Part shown: positions 15,601-24,733 of the stretch, one piece after another
Layout of the letters: every line of letters starts with the position of its first letter
Position numbering within the stretch: position 1 is the stretch's first letter
DNA from: Deltaproteobacteria bacterium UBA1386
GTDB taxonomy: Bacteria; Desulfobacterota; Syntrophorhabdia; Syntrophorhabdales; Syntrophorhabdaceae
Direction of reading: 5' to 3'
NCBI GenBank assembly: GCA_002305765.1
Contig: DBQU01000090.1
Coordinates: forward strand, 1-50,250
Length of the DNA stretch: 50,250 nt
Notes under the pieces: model-generated
Told to the model about the DNA's origin: nothing
Databases searched by the model: none
What the model saw: the letters and a program-made list of their open reading frames with translations, nothing else
Made by a program: the position numbers and the translations under genes

Positions 15601-18489
15601 CGTCCGGGTGAGTTCGTCTATCGCGTACCCGGTGATATTGCACATCGCTTCGTTCACCCACTCTATGATCCTGTCGCGGATCCGGCCGATGCCGATGGGC
15701 GAGGCGGCGATGATGGTCCTGAGTTCCTGCTCGGACCGGGCAATGGCGCGCTCAGCCTCCATGCGTTCCGTGATGTCCACGGACACGCCCAGGACGGCGG
15801 GGGTTTGAGTTCCCGAGAATGTGAAAGGGATCTTGACGGTCTCGAGATAGCGCACATTCCCCTGCGCGTCGGTGATGGACTCGCCGGGGATATATTTCCT
15901 CCTGCCTGTGATCATCACATCGAGGTCGTCGTTCCTGAAATGCCTCACCTCTTCATCGGATGGCGAGAAGCTGGCATCCATCCTGCCGATCAGACCTTCC
16001 ACCGTGGTGCCGTAGTTGTCAGCGACGGCCTTGTTGGCAAGGATGAACCTTCCATCGATGTCCTTGGCGAAGATGAAATGGGGCACGAGGTCGATGATCT
16101 GCCGGAGGCGCTTTTCACCCTGCTTGAGGGCCTCCTCGGCGCGGGTGCGCTCCGATATGTCTATGATGATCCCCCGGTAGCCCGTGAGCCTGCCGTCCTT
16201 TATGATCCTCGTGACGTAGATGATGATGGGGAATCGGCTCCCGTCCTTCTTTACGGCCGCGTACTGATTGCCGACCGAAGGGCCGTCTTCGGCTGCCTTT
16301 TGAAGGTTCGCAATGGCCCTCGAGCGGTCTTCCGGAGCTATGTGGTCGAAGCAATTGAACCCCTCGGGAAGGTCATCCTCTTTGTATCCGAAGAACTCAA
16401 AGGCCTGTTTATTCACGAAGATGACGGAGCCTTTCGGGTCGATCTCGAAGATCACCTGCGGCATGAGCTCCGCTATGTCCCGGAACTTCCGCTCGCTCTC
16501 CCTGAGCTGTTCTTCCGCGCGCTTGCGCGATGTTATATCGAGGAGCACCCCGTTGAACCTCAGGGTGTCGCCGACCCGTGAGGGACGAGACACGCCGGCG
16601 AAGGACATGACCTCTCCCGCAGGTTTTATGAAGTCGCCTTCGAACTGCCAGTCCTGTTCCTTCGCGACGGCCTCACTGATCGAATCGAGGAGCGCCTCCC
16701 GGCAGTCGGGGCTGAGCCCTTCGAGGAACCGTTCGAAGGGGCGGGACGTGTCGGTTTCGATGCCAAAGAGCTCCTTTGCGGTCCGGCTGATGTAGGAAAG
16801 GCCCATCTCTCCGCCGGGTTTCGCGTAGAACTGGTAGATGACGCCGGGGATGCGGTCGGCGATGTCCTGTAAGAACTGCCTGCTTTCCCGAAGCTCCTCC
16901 TCGGCCTTCTTCCGTTCAGTGATGTCGACGATGATCCCCCTGAAACCAACGAGACGGCCCTCATCCAGGATAGGCGCGACGTGGATTATAACGGGGAATG
17001 AGGTCCCGTCCTTTCTCAGGGCGGTGTACTCATTGCCCGTGGAAGCCTCCCCCCGTGCTATCCTTCGGAGGTTCTCACTCATGGCAGGAAGCTGCTCCGG
17101 TACAAAGAGGGAAAAGGCGTCGATGCCCCGCGAGAGGTCTTCTTCGTCGTATCCAAATATCTGGAAGGCCTGCCTGTTGGCGAAGGTGATCCTCCTCGTC
17201 TCGTTCATCTCGAAGATGACCTGGGGGACGGATTCCGCGAGGTCCCTGAATCTTCGTTCCCGTTCGCGGAGCTCCCTGTCGGCCTTTTTCAGATCCGTGG
17301 TGTCGACAAGGACACCGCGCAGGCCCGTCAATCTGTCCTGGCTGAAGATGGCGATGGTATAGATGATCGCGGGGAAGGTGCTGCCGTCCTTCCTTCTCGC
17401 CGTGTATTCGTTGCCCGTGGTCTCCCTTTCCCCGGCAATCATCTTCGCGAGGTTTTCGCGCACTCTGGCGTGTTCGTGTTCGGGGAAAAGGTCCATCCCC
17501 ATCACGGCGCCGGAGGTGAGGTCCGCCTCGGTGTAGCCGAAGAGTTCAAGCCCCCGCTTGTTGGCGTAGGTGACGACGCCGTCCGGACCTTGCTCGAAGA
17601 TGACCTGCGGAGAGAGCTCGGCGATGTCCCGGAACTTCCGCTCGCTCTCCTTAAGCTTTTCCTCGGCCTGTTTCCTCTCGGTTATGTCGACGATGATGCC
17701 CCGCCACCCGGCGAGTCTCCCGCCTTTCATGATGCGCGCGACGTGGGCTATGACGGGAAAGGTGCTGCCGTCTTTCCTGACGGCGGTGAACTCGCTGCCC
17801 GTGGAGGGTTTTCCCTCGGCTATCGCCTGAAGGGTCTGTCTGATCCTCGGGAGGTCTGAGGGGTGGACGAGATCGAGGCCCATGACGCCTTTCTTGACGT
17901 CGCGGGGGGTATATCCGTAGATGTCGTAGGCCTGCCTGTTGACAAAGGTCAACAGGCAGTCGGCGTCCATCTCGAAGATGATCTGGGGAATAAACTCGGC
18001 GATATCGCGGAAGCGGCGTTCGCTTTCCCGGAGCTCCTTCTCGGCCCTTCTTCTCTCGGCGACCTCTCTTTTTAGTTCCGCAAGGGTGATCTCGGGTTCA
18101 CTTTCGTCCTCAGAGACGCTCGAGACGGCCGCGGCGGTGGTCTTCCCCCGGGCCATGCAAAAAAGCCTCCAGAGGAATCGGGCCTGTTCCGCATCGAACT
18201 CCTGCTCCGTGACCATCTCCTCCAGGGTGGCTATGATGCCGGAAAGAGGGAACGGGGATGGGCCCGGCATGGTTGCGTGATCGGGTCGGCAGGCATCGAT
18301 GGAATCCATGAACCTTCCCGGATCCATCGCCTCCACGCTGTCGGCAAGCCCGTCGACAAGCAGGCGGGCCAAGGCGGTGCACTTTCCCGCTTCAGCGGGA
18401 CTTTCTCCTGTCGCCTGCCACAGGCGCTGGACGCACTGTGCCGCGGTCTTCTCGGGATCTTCACGCAGAGATGACAAGAATCTTTTCAT
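12640..18489 (-). CDS. Giant hybrid histidine kinase: ten PAS domains, GAF, kinase core, receiver
   Basis: A 1949-residue soluble sensor kinase with no membrane span. Order: an unrecognised helical N-domain (1-150), nine PAS/PAC modules of about 120-125 residues each (about 157-1280; most PAC ends read VDITERK or similar), a GAF domain (about 1290-1440), a tenth PAS (about 1450-1570), a HisKA domain with the phospho-acceptor His1592 in GGVAHDFNN, an ATPase domain (DTGIGMD; GTGLGLAIVYG) and a C-terminal receiver with Asp1881 in LVILDVVMP. PAS 1, 2, 3 and 5 share E-R-x-F-R-D-I-A-E-x-x-P-Q-V-I-F-E and look like recent internal duplicates. It probably integrates several cytoplasmic redox, gas or ligand signals. 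No partner regulator is adjacent, so the output is not known. GGAG lies just before the ATG. Confidence 0.93.
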   Translation of the reverse strand: MKRFLSSLREDPEKTAAQCVQRLWQATGESPAEAGKCTALARLLVDGLADSVEAMDPGRFMDSIDACRPDHATMPGPSPFPLSGIIATLEEMVTEQEFDAEQARFLWRLFCMARGKTTAAAVSSVSEDESEPEITLAELKREVAERRRAEKELRESERRFRDIAEFIPQIIFEMDADCLLTFVNRQAYDIYGYTPRDVKKGVMGLDLVHPSDLPRIRQTLQAIAEGKPSTGSEFTAVRKDGSTFPVIAHVARIMKGGRLAGWRGIIVDITERKQAEEKLKESERKFRDIAELSPQVIFEQGPDGVVTYANKRGLELFGYTEADLTSGAVMGMDLFPEHEHARVRENLAKMIAGERETTGNEYTARRKDGSTFPAIIYTIAIFSQDRLTGLRGVLVDTTDLKKADRELRERERRFRDLAESVPQVIFEMNETRRITFANRQAFQIFGYDEEDLSRGIDAFSLFVPEQLPAMSENLRRIARGEASTGNEYTALRKDGTSFPVIIHVAPILDEGRLVGFRGIIVDITERKKAEEELRESRQFLQDIADRIPGVIYQFYAKPGGEMGLSYISRTAKELFGIETDTSRPFERFLEGLSPDCREALLDSISEAVAKEQDWQFEGDFIKPAGEVMSFAGVSRPSRVGDTLRFNGVLLDITSRKRAEEQLRESERKFRDIAELMPQVIFEIDPKGSVIFVNKQAFEFFGYKEDDLPEGFNCFDHIAPEDRSRAIANLQKAAEDGPSVGNQYAAVKKDGSRFPIIIYVTRIIKDGRLTGYRGIIIDISERTRAEEALKQGEKRLRQIIDLVPHFIFAKDIDGRFILANKAVADNYGTTVEGLIGRMDASFSPSDEEVRHFRNDDLDVMITGRRKYIPGESITDAQGNVRYLETVKIPFTFSGTQTPAVLGVSVDITERMEAERAIARSEQELRTIIAASPIGIGRIRDRIIEWVNEAMCNITGYAIDELTRTSTRILYEKGSEFDRVGALLYRDFQGETKWVRKDGQVLDVLVQLSPMEGGAYIFTTTDITRLKRAESTLKFTQFSVDNAVDSIYWIDNTGSIAYVNNSACLSTGYDRHELLSMKIYEIEPDRPARDWPRYWRNIVEKGSEQFESVYRRKDGTTFPVEVSVSYLPYDEFEYVCAFSRDITERRKAEEALKESEERWQFALEGAGDGLWDWNAQAGTVYFSGQWKEMIGYADKEIGDSIEEWDTRLHPDDRDDVHARLEDHLEGRSSVYISQYRMRCKDGTYKWILDRGKVIRWTGDGRPLRVIGTHTDITEHKRTEERLRLDESRTEALLRIHQMGNRPLEEITAFTLEESIRFTKSAIGYLAFLNDDESVLTMHSWSKKAMEECRIQDKPISYPLETTGMWGDPVRRRRPIITNDYAAPGVTRKGHPEGHVEVRRHLGVPIFDGERIVAVIGVGNKENEYGESDINQLQLMAQGMIRLLKQKAAQEALSVSESRLRAVIDSARDAIFIKDRDRRYIVANGAMSELFGIPMQKILGATDRELFPDKTADHIETVDGRVLKGETIEEEMARPVAATVYVFHTIKVPLKNDRGEITGLCGIARDITERKHLESQLLQSQKMEAVGTLAGGVAHDFNNLLSAIMGYASLLQMKMDKENPLYGYASQILVSSEKAANLTQSLLAFSRKQVINLKPVVINDTVEKLHRLLERLIPEDVEFRIHRNSERLVVMADPGQLDQVIMNLVTNARDAMPRGGKLTITVDRATVGNEFITTHGYGRAGEYALIAISDTGIGMDSRVLEKIFEPFFTTKGVGRGTGLGLAIVYGIIKQHNGYIDVTSRPGEGSVFCVYLPLVWLEPAREERSAAIIGGTETVLIAEDNADLCQLSVQVLQDHGYTVLAANDGAMAVETFRRHRGEISLVILDVVMPRMNGKEACEAIRLIDPSTRVIFTSGYTDDIIQEKGMLNEEYDFLGKPITPATLLRKIREVLDRK

Positions 18490-18688
18490 TGAACTCCAAC
18501 GGTACTCCTGCAGTCAAGGGCCGGTTTGCGCGGCTTCCTTCGGGACCTGCGTATGGGACTGTAAGTGTTATCGGCCAGGTGGCGGAATGTTTAACAACAA
18601 CAAGGAGATGGAAGGGGAAAAAGAACATGGAAGTAGTGGGGTGGGATACGCGGGACACGCTGGTCGGCGCGCGGGGATGAAAAGAACA

Positions 18689-18719
18689 GGCCCGCGGGTC
18701 CGATAAGACCCGCGGGGCC
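18689..18719 (-). terminator. Terminator of the glyQ-glyS-ppdK operon
   Basis: GGCCCGCGGGTC (18689-18700) pairs with GACCCGCGGGGCC (18707-18719) around a six-base loop. Read on the minus strand it ends in TGTTCTTTTC, a weak U-tract. It lies just after the ppdK stop. Confidence 0.7.
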
Positions 18720-18732
18720 TGCCGAAAGGACA

Positions 18733-21513
18733 TTATTTTTTCTTTGCCGCTTTTTTCGGTTTTGCCTGTTTCTCCTTCAGGGCTGCCCGGGCGGCTGCCA
18801 GTTTTGCTATCGTGACGCGGAAGGGCGAACAGCTCACGTAGTCAAAGCCCGTCCTGTGGCAGAACTCGACGGAATTCGGTTCGCCGCCATGCTCGCCGCA
18901 GATCCCGATCTTGAGGTTCTTGCGGACGCCGCGGCCAAGGGCCACGCCGAGCTCTATGAGCCTTCCCACACCGCCCTCATCGATCCTCTGGAAGGGGTCA
19001 AAGGTGTAGATCTCTTTTTTGACGTAGTCGCTCAGGAACTTGCCGGCGTCGTCACGGCTCATGCCGAGGGTCATCTGGGTGAGGTCGTTCGTCCCGAAGG
19101 AGAAGAACTGCGCCTCCTGAGCGATCTCATCGGCGGTGATCGCCGCCCGGGGTATCTCGATCATGGTGCCGATCATGTAATCGATCTTCACCTTGTTCTT
19201 CTTCAGTATCTCGTTGGCGACGTCTTCGACGATCGCCTTCTGAAGCTTGAGCTCGTGGACGTTGCCGACGAGCGGTATCATGACCTCGGGCTTCACGTTG
19301 ATGCCTTTCTTCTTCACCTCGCAGGCGGCCTCGAAGATCGCCCTGGCCTGCATCTCGGTGATCTCGGGGAAGACGATGCCGAGGCGGCAGCCGCGGTGCC
19401 CGAGCATGGGGTTTGCCTCGTGGAGGCTTTCCACCTTGGCGAGGACCTTTTCATAGGAGATACCCATCTTCCTGGCGAGTTCCCGCGTCTCTCTCTCGGT
19501 GTGAGGGAGGAATTCGTGGAGTGGCGGGTCGAGGGTCCTTACGGTCACGGGAAGGCCTTTCATGACCGTGAAGAGGCCGACAAAATCCTTCTTCTGGTAG
19601 GGCAGCAGTTTTGCCAGCGCCTTTCTTCTTCCCGCCTCGTCATCGGCGATGATCATCTCCCGGACGGCGTCGATGCGGTCGCCCTCAAAGAACATGTGCT
19701 CCGTCCTGCAAAGGCCAATACCCTCAGCGCCGAAGGAAACGGCCACCGCCGCCTGGCCGGGCTGGTCGGCGTTTGTCCTGATGCCGAGCCTGCGGGCCTC
19801 GTCGGCCCATTTCATGAGGAGGGCAAAATCCTGATAGATCTGCGACTTTGAGGGCTTCAACGTCTTGTCGATCATGACCTGAAGGACTTCCGAGGGCTTG
19901 GTCTTGATCTGGCCCGCGAAGACCTCTCCCGTCGTTCCGTCGATGGAGACGTACTCACCTTCCTTGATGGTCTTCCCGTTGACCCTGATGACCTTTTTCG
20001 CGTAGTCGATATCGAGGTCGCCGCAGCCGGCCACGCAGACTTTCCCCATCTGGCGCGCCACGAGGGCGGCGTGGGACGTCATGCCGCCGCGGGAGGTGAG
20101 AATACCCTGGGAGGCGTTCATGCCGCGGATGTCTTCGGGGGATGTGTCGATGCGGACGAGGATGACCTCTTCCTTCCGCGCGGCCCAGGCCTCGGCATCC
20201 TGCGCGTTGAAGACGACCTTGCCGGAAGCCGCGCCGGGACCTGCGTTGAGTCCTTTCGAGACAAGGTTGCCGGCCTTCAAGGCCTTGTCCTTCTCTTTCG
20301 GGTCGAAGATGGGACGCAATAACTGGTTGAGCTGGTCCGGTTCCACCCTCATCAGGGCCTCTTCCTTCGTGATGAGCTTCTCCTTGACCATGTCAACGGC
20401 GATCTTGAATGCCGCGAAGGCGGTGCGCTTGCCGGTGCGCGTCTGGAGCATCCAGAGCTTTTTGTTCTGGATGGTGAACTCCACGTCCTGCATGTCGCGA
20501 TAGTTCTTCTCCAGGGTGTTCCTTATCTTGATGACCTGTTTGTATATGTCCGGCCAGACCTCTTCGAGGGACTTGACGGATCTGTCGGTCTTTTGTTTCT
20601 TGTTGATGGGCAACGGCGTCCTGATGCCGGCCACGACGTCCTCGCCCTGCGCGTTGATGAGGTACTCTCCGTAGAACTCGTTGTCGCCCGATGACGGGTT
20701 CCTCGTGAAGGCGACGCCGGTGCCGCAGTCCTCGCCCATGTTACCGAAGACCATGCACTGCACGTTGACGGCGGTCCCCCAGTCGCCGGGGATGTCGTTG
20801 AGCTGGCGGTACGCGACGGCCCTGTCGGTGTTCCAGGACTTGAAGACGGCCCCTATGGAGCCCCAGAGCTGTTCCATGGGGTCCTCGGGAAAGGACACGC
20901 CGAGCCTCTGCTTGATGGCCTTTTTGAACTCCTTGACGAGGTCCCTGAGGTCGTCGACGGTGAGGTCCGTATCGGAGGTGATCTTTCTCGCTTTCTTCTT
21001 TCTGTCGATGATCACCTCGAAGGGGTCGTGCTCGTGTTCGTTCGCGGGTTTAAGGCCGAGGACCACATCGCCGTACATCTGGACGAACCGGCGATAACAG
21101 TCATAGGCGAAGCGGGGGTTCTTCGTGAGCTTCGCGAGGCCTTCGACGGTCTTTTCGTTGAGGCCCAGGTTGAGGACGGTGTCCATCATGCCCGGCATGC
21201 TGACCCGGGCGCCGGACCGGACGGAGAAGAGAAGGGGGTTCCTGGGATCGCCGAACTTCGCGCCCATGATCTTTTCCACCTTCTTGATGTTCTCGGCGAC
21301 CTCCTTCTCAAGGCCTTTGGGGAGCTTCATGCCGGCCTTGTAGAAGAGCGTGCAGACGTCGGTGGTGATGGTGAAGCCCGGCGGCACGGGTATGCCCAGG
21401 TTCACCATGTCCGCGAGGCCGGCACCCTTCCCGCCGAGGAGGTTCTTGAGCTTGAGGTTGCCTTCGGCCTTCTTTCCGCCGAAGAAGTAGACGAATTTAT
21501 TGCTTTTTGCCAT
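18733..21513 (-). CDS. ppdK: Pyruvate, phosphate dikinase
   Basis: A 926-residue PPDK interconverts pyruvate + ATP + phosphate with phosphoenolpyruvate + AMP + PPi, serving gluconeogenesis or PPi-linked glycolysis in anaerobes. The N-terminal ATP-grasp part opens with VYFFGGKKAEG...LLGGKGAGLADM. The swivelling domain has GGMTSHAALVARQMGKVC with catalytic His481. The C-terminal TIM barrel has FGTNDLTQM and GICGEHGG. It is somewhat longer than the usual 870-890 residues because of a Lys/Ala tail (KPKKAAKKK). AAGGAGG precedes the ATG. The gene begins nine bases after the glyS stop codon, and this glyQ-glyS-ppdK order is, from memory, common in deltaproteobacteria. Confidence 0.96.
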   Translation of the reverse strand: MAKSNKFVYFFGGKKAEGNLKLKNLLGGKGAGLADMVNLGIPVPPGFTITTDVCTLFYKAGMKLPKGLEKEVAENIKKVEKIMGAKFGDPRNPLLFSVRSGARVSMPGMMDTVLNLGLNEKTVEGLAKLTKNPRFAYDCYRRFVQMYGDVVLGLKPANEHEHDPFEVIIDRKKKARKITSDTDLTVDDLRDLVKEFKKAIKQRLGVSFPEDPMEQLWGSIGAVFKSWNTDRAVAYRQLNDIPGDWGTAVNVQCMVFGNMGEDCGTGVAFTRNPSSGDNEFYGEYLINAQGEDVVAGIRTPLPINKKQKTDRSVKSLEEVWPDIYKQVIKIRNTLEKNYRDMQDVEFTIQNKKLWMLQTRTGKRTAFAAFKIAVDMVKEKLITKEEALMRVEPDQLNQLLRPIFDPKEKDKALKAGNLVSKGLNAGPGAASGKVVFNAQDAEAWAARKEEVILVRIDTSPEDIRGMNASQGILTSRGGMTSHAALVARQMGKVCVAGCGDLDIDYAKKVIRVNGKTIKEGEYVSIDGTTGEVFAGQIKTKPSEVLQVMIDKTLKPSKSQIYQDFALLMKWADEARRLGIRTNADQPGQAAVAVSFGAEGIGLCRTEHMFFEGDRIDAVREMIIADDEAGRRKALAKLLPYQKKDFVGLFTVMKGLPVTVRTLDPPLHEFLPHTERETRELARKMGISYEKVLAKVESLHEANPMLGHRGCRLGIVFPEITEMQARAIFEAACEVKKKGINVKPEVMIPLVGNVHELKLQKAIVEDVANEILKKNKVKIDYMIGTMIEIPRAAITADEIAQEAQFFSFGTNDLTQMTLGMSRDDAGKFLSDYVKKEIYTFDPFQRIDEGGVGRLIELGVALGRGVRKNLKIGICGEHGGEPNSVEFCHRTGFDYVSCSPFRVTIAKLAAARAALKEKQAKPKKAAKKK

Positions 21514-21522
21514 ATTTCCTCC

Positions 21523-23598
21523 TTATTCGAAGCGTATCTTTGAAAAATCAGCAAAGGTCAGGAACATGTTCCTGAGATGCGTGAGAAGTGCCAGCCTGTT
21601 CGACTTCACGGCCTCGTCCTTGTCCATGACGAAGACCTTGTCGAAGAAGTTGTCGATGGTTTCCTTGAAACCGACGAGGACCGCGAGGGCCCCATCGTAG
21701 TCGCGTTTCTCCATGAGTCCGTAAAAGTTGTCCTTCCGTGCGGCGTAGAGTTCGAAGAGGTTTTTCTCTTCCTCAAGCGCGAGAAGGGCGGGATCGACGG
21801 TCATCTCTTCCGTGATCTGCTTGGTGATGTTGAAGACGCGCCGGAAGCCCACCATGAGGCGCTCGAAATCCTCCATGGACCTCTGGGTCTCCAGGGAGAC
21901 GAGCCGCATGTAGCCATCGTATATGTCGCTCGTGACGCAGGGAAGGACACTTTCAACGAAATCCTGATTGTGGTTCTCCTCCAACATGGAGAACTTGAAC
22001 CGCGTGGCGATGAACTCCAGGAGAGAGGCCTTCGTCTCTTCGAGGGTGAGCCTCTTCGGGATGTTCCCTCCCGCCTCGAAGGCCCTTTCGACGAGCGTCG
22101 TGAGGGGCAGGTGCATCTTCCTGTCTATGGCTATCTTGATGATGCCCAGCGACTGCCTTCTGAGGGCATAGGGGTCGAGGTTGCCCGTGGGGGTGATCCC
22201 GACGGAGAAGAAGGAGACGATGGAGTCGATCTTGTCCGCTATGCCGGCGATGGCGCCCGTCGATGTGCGGGGCAGGCTGCCGTTGCCGCCCGTGGGAAGG
22301 TAGTGCTCCTCTATGGCGAGGGCCACCTCGTCGTCCTCTCCCTCGATGCGCGCGTAGATGCGTCCCATCGTTCCCTGCAACTCGGGGAACTCCCCGACCA
22401 TGTGGGTGACGAGGTCCGTTTTCATCACGGGGATGAGCCTTTCAAGCTTTCCGGTGACCCCGTGGTCGACGACGGACGCGAGGTATCCGGCGATGGCCTT
22501 CACCCTCTCCATCTTGTCCCTGAGGGTGCCGAGCTTGACGTGGAAGACGATGGAGGCAAGCCGCTCGTACCTGTCGGCGAGCTTTGCCTTCACGTCCTCG
22601 TCGAAGAAGAAGCGCGCGTCGGCAAGGCGGGCGCGGAGCACCTTCTCGTTCCCCCGTATGACGTTCGCGTCATCCTTCGGGACCGTGTTGGCGAAGAATA
22701 TGAAGTGAGGCAGGAGCCGTCCCGCGGCATCTTCGATGGGAATGTACCGCTGGTGGCTCTTCATGACGTTGACGAGGACCTCCTTGGGGATATCGAGGTA
22801 CACCGCGTCGAAGGAGCCCTTCAGGGGATAGGGGCATTCGGTGATGTAGAGTATCTCCCTCACGAGCTCCTCGTCCCGGAGCGCCTTTCCGCCCGTTGTC
22901 TCCTCGATGCGGGCGATCCCCTGCCGTATGATCTCCAGGCGTTCATCTTCGTTCACTATGATGTGGTTCTTCCTGAGGGCGTCGACGTATTCCAGGGGAT
23001 GACCTATCCCGACCGGGCCCGGCGACAGGAAGCGGTGGCACCAGCTCAGGGGCGCACTCGTGACATCGGCCACGGAGAACGTGACGGGCGTGCCCCCGAA
23101 GAGGCACAGGACCCACTGGACAGGCCGCGCATATTCGAAACTCACGGCTCCCCAGCGCATCTTCTTCTGAAAGGGGATACGGGAGATGATGTCGGGCAGG
23201 AGGACGGGGAGCATCTCCACGGTGGGGACCCCCTTTTCCTCTTTCTCGACGGTCACGAATTCCACGCCGTCCTTGACGCCCTTCGTGAGATCGCCGACCT
23301 CAACGCCTTGGGAACGGGCGAAGCCGACGGCGGCCTTCGTGGGATTTCCCGCGTCGTCGAAGGCGCGGTTATACGGGGGCCCAAACTTGACGGTGACCGT
23401 CTCCGCCTGCTTCTCCGCGATATCCTGGACGAAGAGTGCCATGCGCCGCGGGGTTGCCTGGATGCTGATGTCGCCGAAGGCGATCCGCGTGTTGGCGAAG
23501 GCCTCCCGAATGAGGCCCGAAAGCCCCTCTTTCGCGGGCGTGAGGAAGCGCGCCGGTATCTCCTCTGTGCCTATCTCCAAAAGCAGAAATTCGCTCAT
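21523..23598 (-). CDS. glyS: Glycyl-tRNA synthetase beta subunit
   Basis: The 691-residue beta subunit of the bacterial alpha2beta2 glycyl-tRNA synthetase, which binds tRNA-Gly. The N-terminus FLLLEIGTEEIPARFL and the blocks RMALFVQDI, KMRWG and RADARFFFDED-type (here RLADARFFFDEDVK) are family signatures. The C-terminus has the DALR-like anticodon region (FDKVFVMDKDEAVKSNRLALL). Length matches E. coli (689). It lies 48 bp after glyQ and nine bases ahead of ppdK in one operon. Confidence 0.97.
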   Translation of the reverse strand: MSEFLLLEIGTEEIPARFLTPAKEGLSGLIREAFANTRIAFGDISIQATPRRMALFVQDIAEKQAETVTVKFGPPYNRAFDDAGNPTKAAVGFARSQGVEVGDLTKGVKDGVEFVTVEKEEKGVPTVEMLPVLLPDIISRIPFQKKMRWGAVSFEYARPVQWVLCLFGGTPVTFSVADVTSAPLSWCHRFLSPGPVGIGHPLEYVDALRKNHIIVNEDERLEIIRQGIARIEETTGGKALRDEELVREILYITECPYPLKGSFDAVYLDIPKEVLVNVMKSHQRYIPIEDAAGRLLPHFIFFANTVPKDDANVIRGNEKVLRARLADARFFFDEDVKAKLADRYERLASIVFHVKLGTLRDKMERVKAIAGYLASVVDHGVTGKLERLIPVMKTDLVTHMVGEFPELQGTMGRIYARIEGEDDEVALAIEEHYLPTGGNGSLPRTSTGAIAGIADKIDSIVSFFSVGITPTGNLDPYALRRQSLGIIKIAIDRKMHLPLTTLVERAFEAGGNIPKRLTLEETKASLLEFIATRFKFSMLEENHNQDFVESVLPCVTSDIYDGYMRLVSLETQRSMEDFERLMVGFRRVFNITKQITEEMTVDPALLALEEEKNLFELYAARKDNFYGLMEKRDYDGALAVLVGFKETIDNFFDKVFVMDKDEAVKSNRLALLTHLRNMFLTFADFSKIRFE

Positions 23599-23646
23599 GA
23601 TGTTATTCCCTTGCCGTGTTCCCGCCGCCCCGCGCGGGGTGACCCG

Positions 23647-24534
23647 CTATCGCTTGAGCAGGGGGAAACCGAGTTCTTCACGCTTCTGCACGTACAGTTC
23701 CGCGCACATCTTCGCGAGGTTCCTCACCCGCGCAATATAGTTGGCGCGTTCCGTCACGCTGATGGCGCCGCGGGCGTCGAGAAGGTTGAAGACATGCGAG
23801 CATTTCAGGCAAAAATCGTAGGCCGGGTAGATGAGCCCCCGGTTCCTGACAAGCTTTTCACCTTCCCCTTCGAAGGTGTCGAAAAGAGTTCTGAGCATGA
23901 CGGGGTCCGATTCCTCGAAGTTGTAAATGGAGAATTCCCTTTCGGGTTCGAGGAAGACATCGCCGTAGAGGACGTTCTCGTTCCACCTGATGTCGTAAAC
24001 GTTGTCAACGTCCTGGAGGTACATGGCGATGCGCTCGGTGCCGTAGGTGATCTCCACGCACACAGGCGACAGGGTTATACCGCCGGCCTGCTGGAAATAA
24101 GTGAACTGCGTGATCTCCATGCCGTCGAGCCATACCTCCCAGCCGAGGCCCCAGGCGCCGAGCGTCGGCGACTCCCAGTCGTCCTCGACGAACCGGATAT
24201 CGTGATAGTCGGTGTCGATGCCGAAACTCTTCAAGCTGTCTATATAGATGTTCTGAATGTCCTTGGGAGAGGGTTTCATGACGACCTGGAACTGGTAATA
24301 GTGCTGGAGGCGGTTGGGGTTCTCCCCGTAGCGCCCGTCCGCGGGCCGCCGGGACGGCTGGATGTACGCGGTGTTCCAGGGTTCCGGTCCGAGACAGCGA
24401 AGGAGTGTGGCGGGATGGAACGTGCCCGCCCCGACCTCCATGTCGTACGGCTGCTGGACGATGCAGCCCCTGTCGGCCCAGAATTTCTGCAATGCGAATA
24501 TGAGGTCCTGAAAGTACATGCCGGAAAAATCCAC
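23647..24534 (-). CDS. glyQ: Glycyl-tRNA synthetase alpha subunit
   Basis: The 295-residue catalytic alpha subunit, a class II synthetase that activates glycine with ATP. Motifs: QQPYDMEVGAGTFHPAT, QPSRRPADGRYGENPNRLQ, GLGWEVWLDGMEITQFTYFQQ and LLDARGAISVTERANYI, all near-identical to the family. The start is GTG at 24532-24534 (VDFSGMYFQ); an ATG lies five codons inside. The promoter -10 ends only four bases before the GTG and there is no ribosome site, so the mRNA appears leaderless. First gene of glyQ-glyS-ppdK. Confidence 0.96.
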   Translation of the reverse strand: MDFSGMYFQDLIFALQKFWADRGCIVQQPYDMEVGAGTFHPATLLRCLGPEPWNTAYIQPSRRPADGRYGENPNRLQHYYQFQVVMKPSPKDIQNIYIDSLKSFGIDTDYHDIRFVEDDWESPTLGAWGLGWEVWLDGMEITQFTYFQQAGGITLSPVCVEITYGTERIAMYLQDVDNVYDIRWNENVLYGDVFLEPEREFSIYNFEESDPVMLRTLFDTFEGEGEKLVRNRGLIYPAYDFCLKCSHVFNLLDARGAISVTERANYIARVRNLAKMCAELYVQKREELGFPLLKR

Positions 24535-24538
24535 GTTT

Positions 24539-24568
24539 TCTATACCACAAAAGAAGGCGATTTGCCAA
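24539..24568 (-). promoter_or_regulatory. glyQ promoter, predicts a leaderless mRNA
   Basis: Minus strand: TTGGCA (24568-24563), 18 bp, TATAGA (24544-24539). Only AAAC separates the -10 from the GTG start. Confidence 0.55.
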
Positions 24569-24617
24569 TGATTTTAGTGCACCATGCGCGCAAGGGGGAA
24601 AAGGGGAAGGACTGATG

Positions 24618-24660
24618 GAAGGGTATGGGACCTATAGGAGGTATAGGACCTATAGGACGA
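24618..24660. repeat. 9-bp tandem repeat (CTATAGGAC family)
   Basis: Units GTATGGGAC, CTATAGGAG, GTATAGGAC, CTATAGGAC lie in tandem between the divergent glyQ and dusB promoters. The same 9-mer, inverted, forms the larger array at 41694-41757 and a single partial copy at about 1506-1520. Confidence 0.75.
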
Positions 24661-24698
24661 GGGCGGGACGTGTGGGGGTTGAGATGCGGTGGGGGTGT

Positions 24699-24728
24699 TT
24701 GACACTCTTGGTTGGTGCGTCATAGAAT
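24699..24728 (+). promoter_or_regulatory. dusB promoter, predicts a leaderless mRNA
   Basis: TTGACA (24699-24704), 18 bp, TAGAAT (24723-24728). The ATG at 24734 follows five bases later, at the expected transcript start. No ribosome site is present. Confidence 0.6.
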
Positions 24729-24733
24729 AAGCC

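Noticed and set aside
14827..16581. 584-codon plus-strand frame inside the PAS kinase
   Set aside because: Antisense shadow of PAS repeats; no recognisable domain.
21577..24615. 1012-codon plus-strand open frame opposite glyQ and glyS
   Set aside because: It lies entirely antisense to two certain synthetase genes; it is low-complexity Glu/Asp/His/Val-rich translation typical of GC-rich antisense frames.
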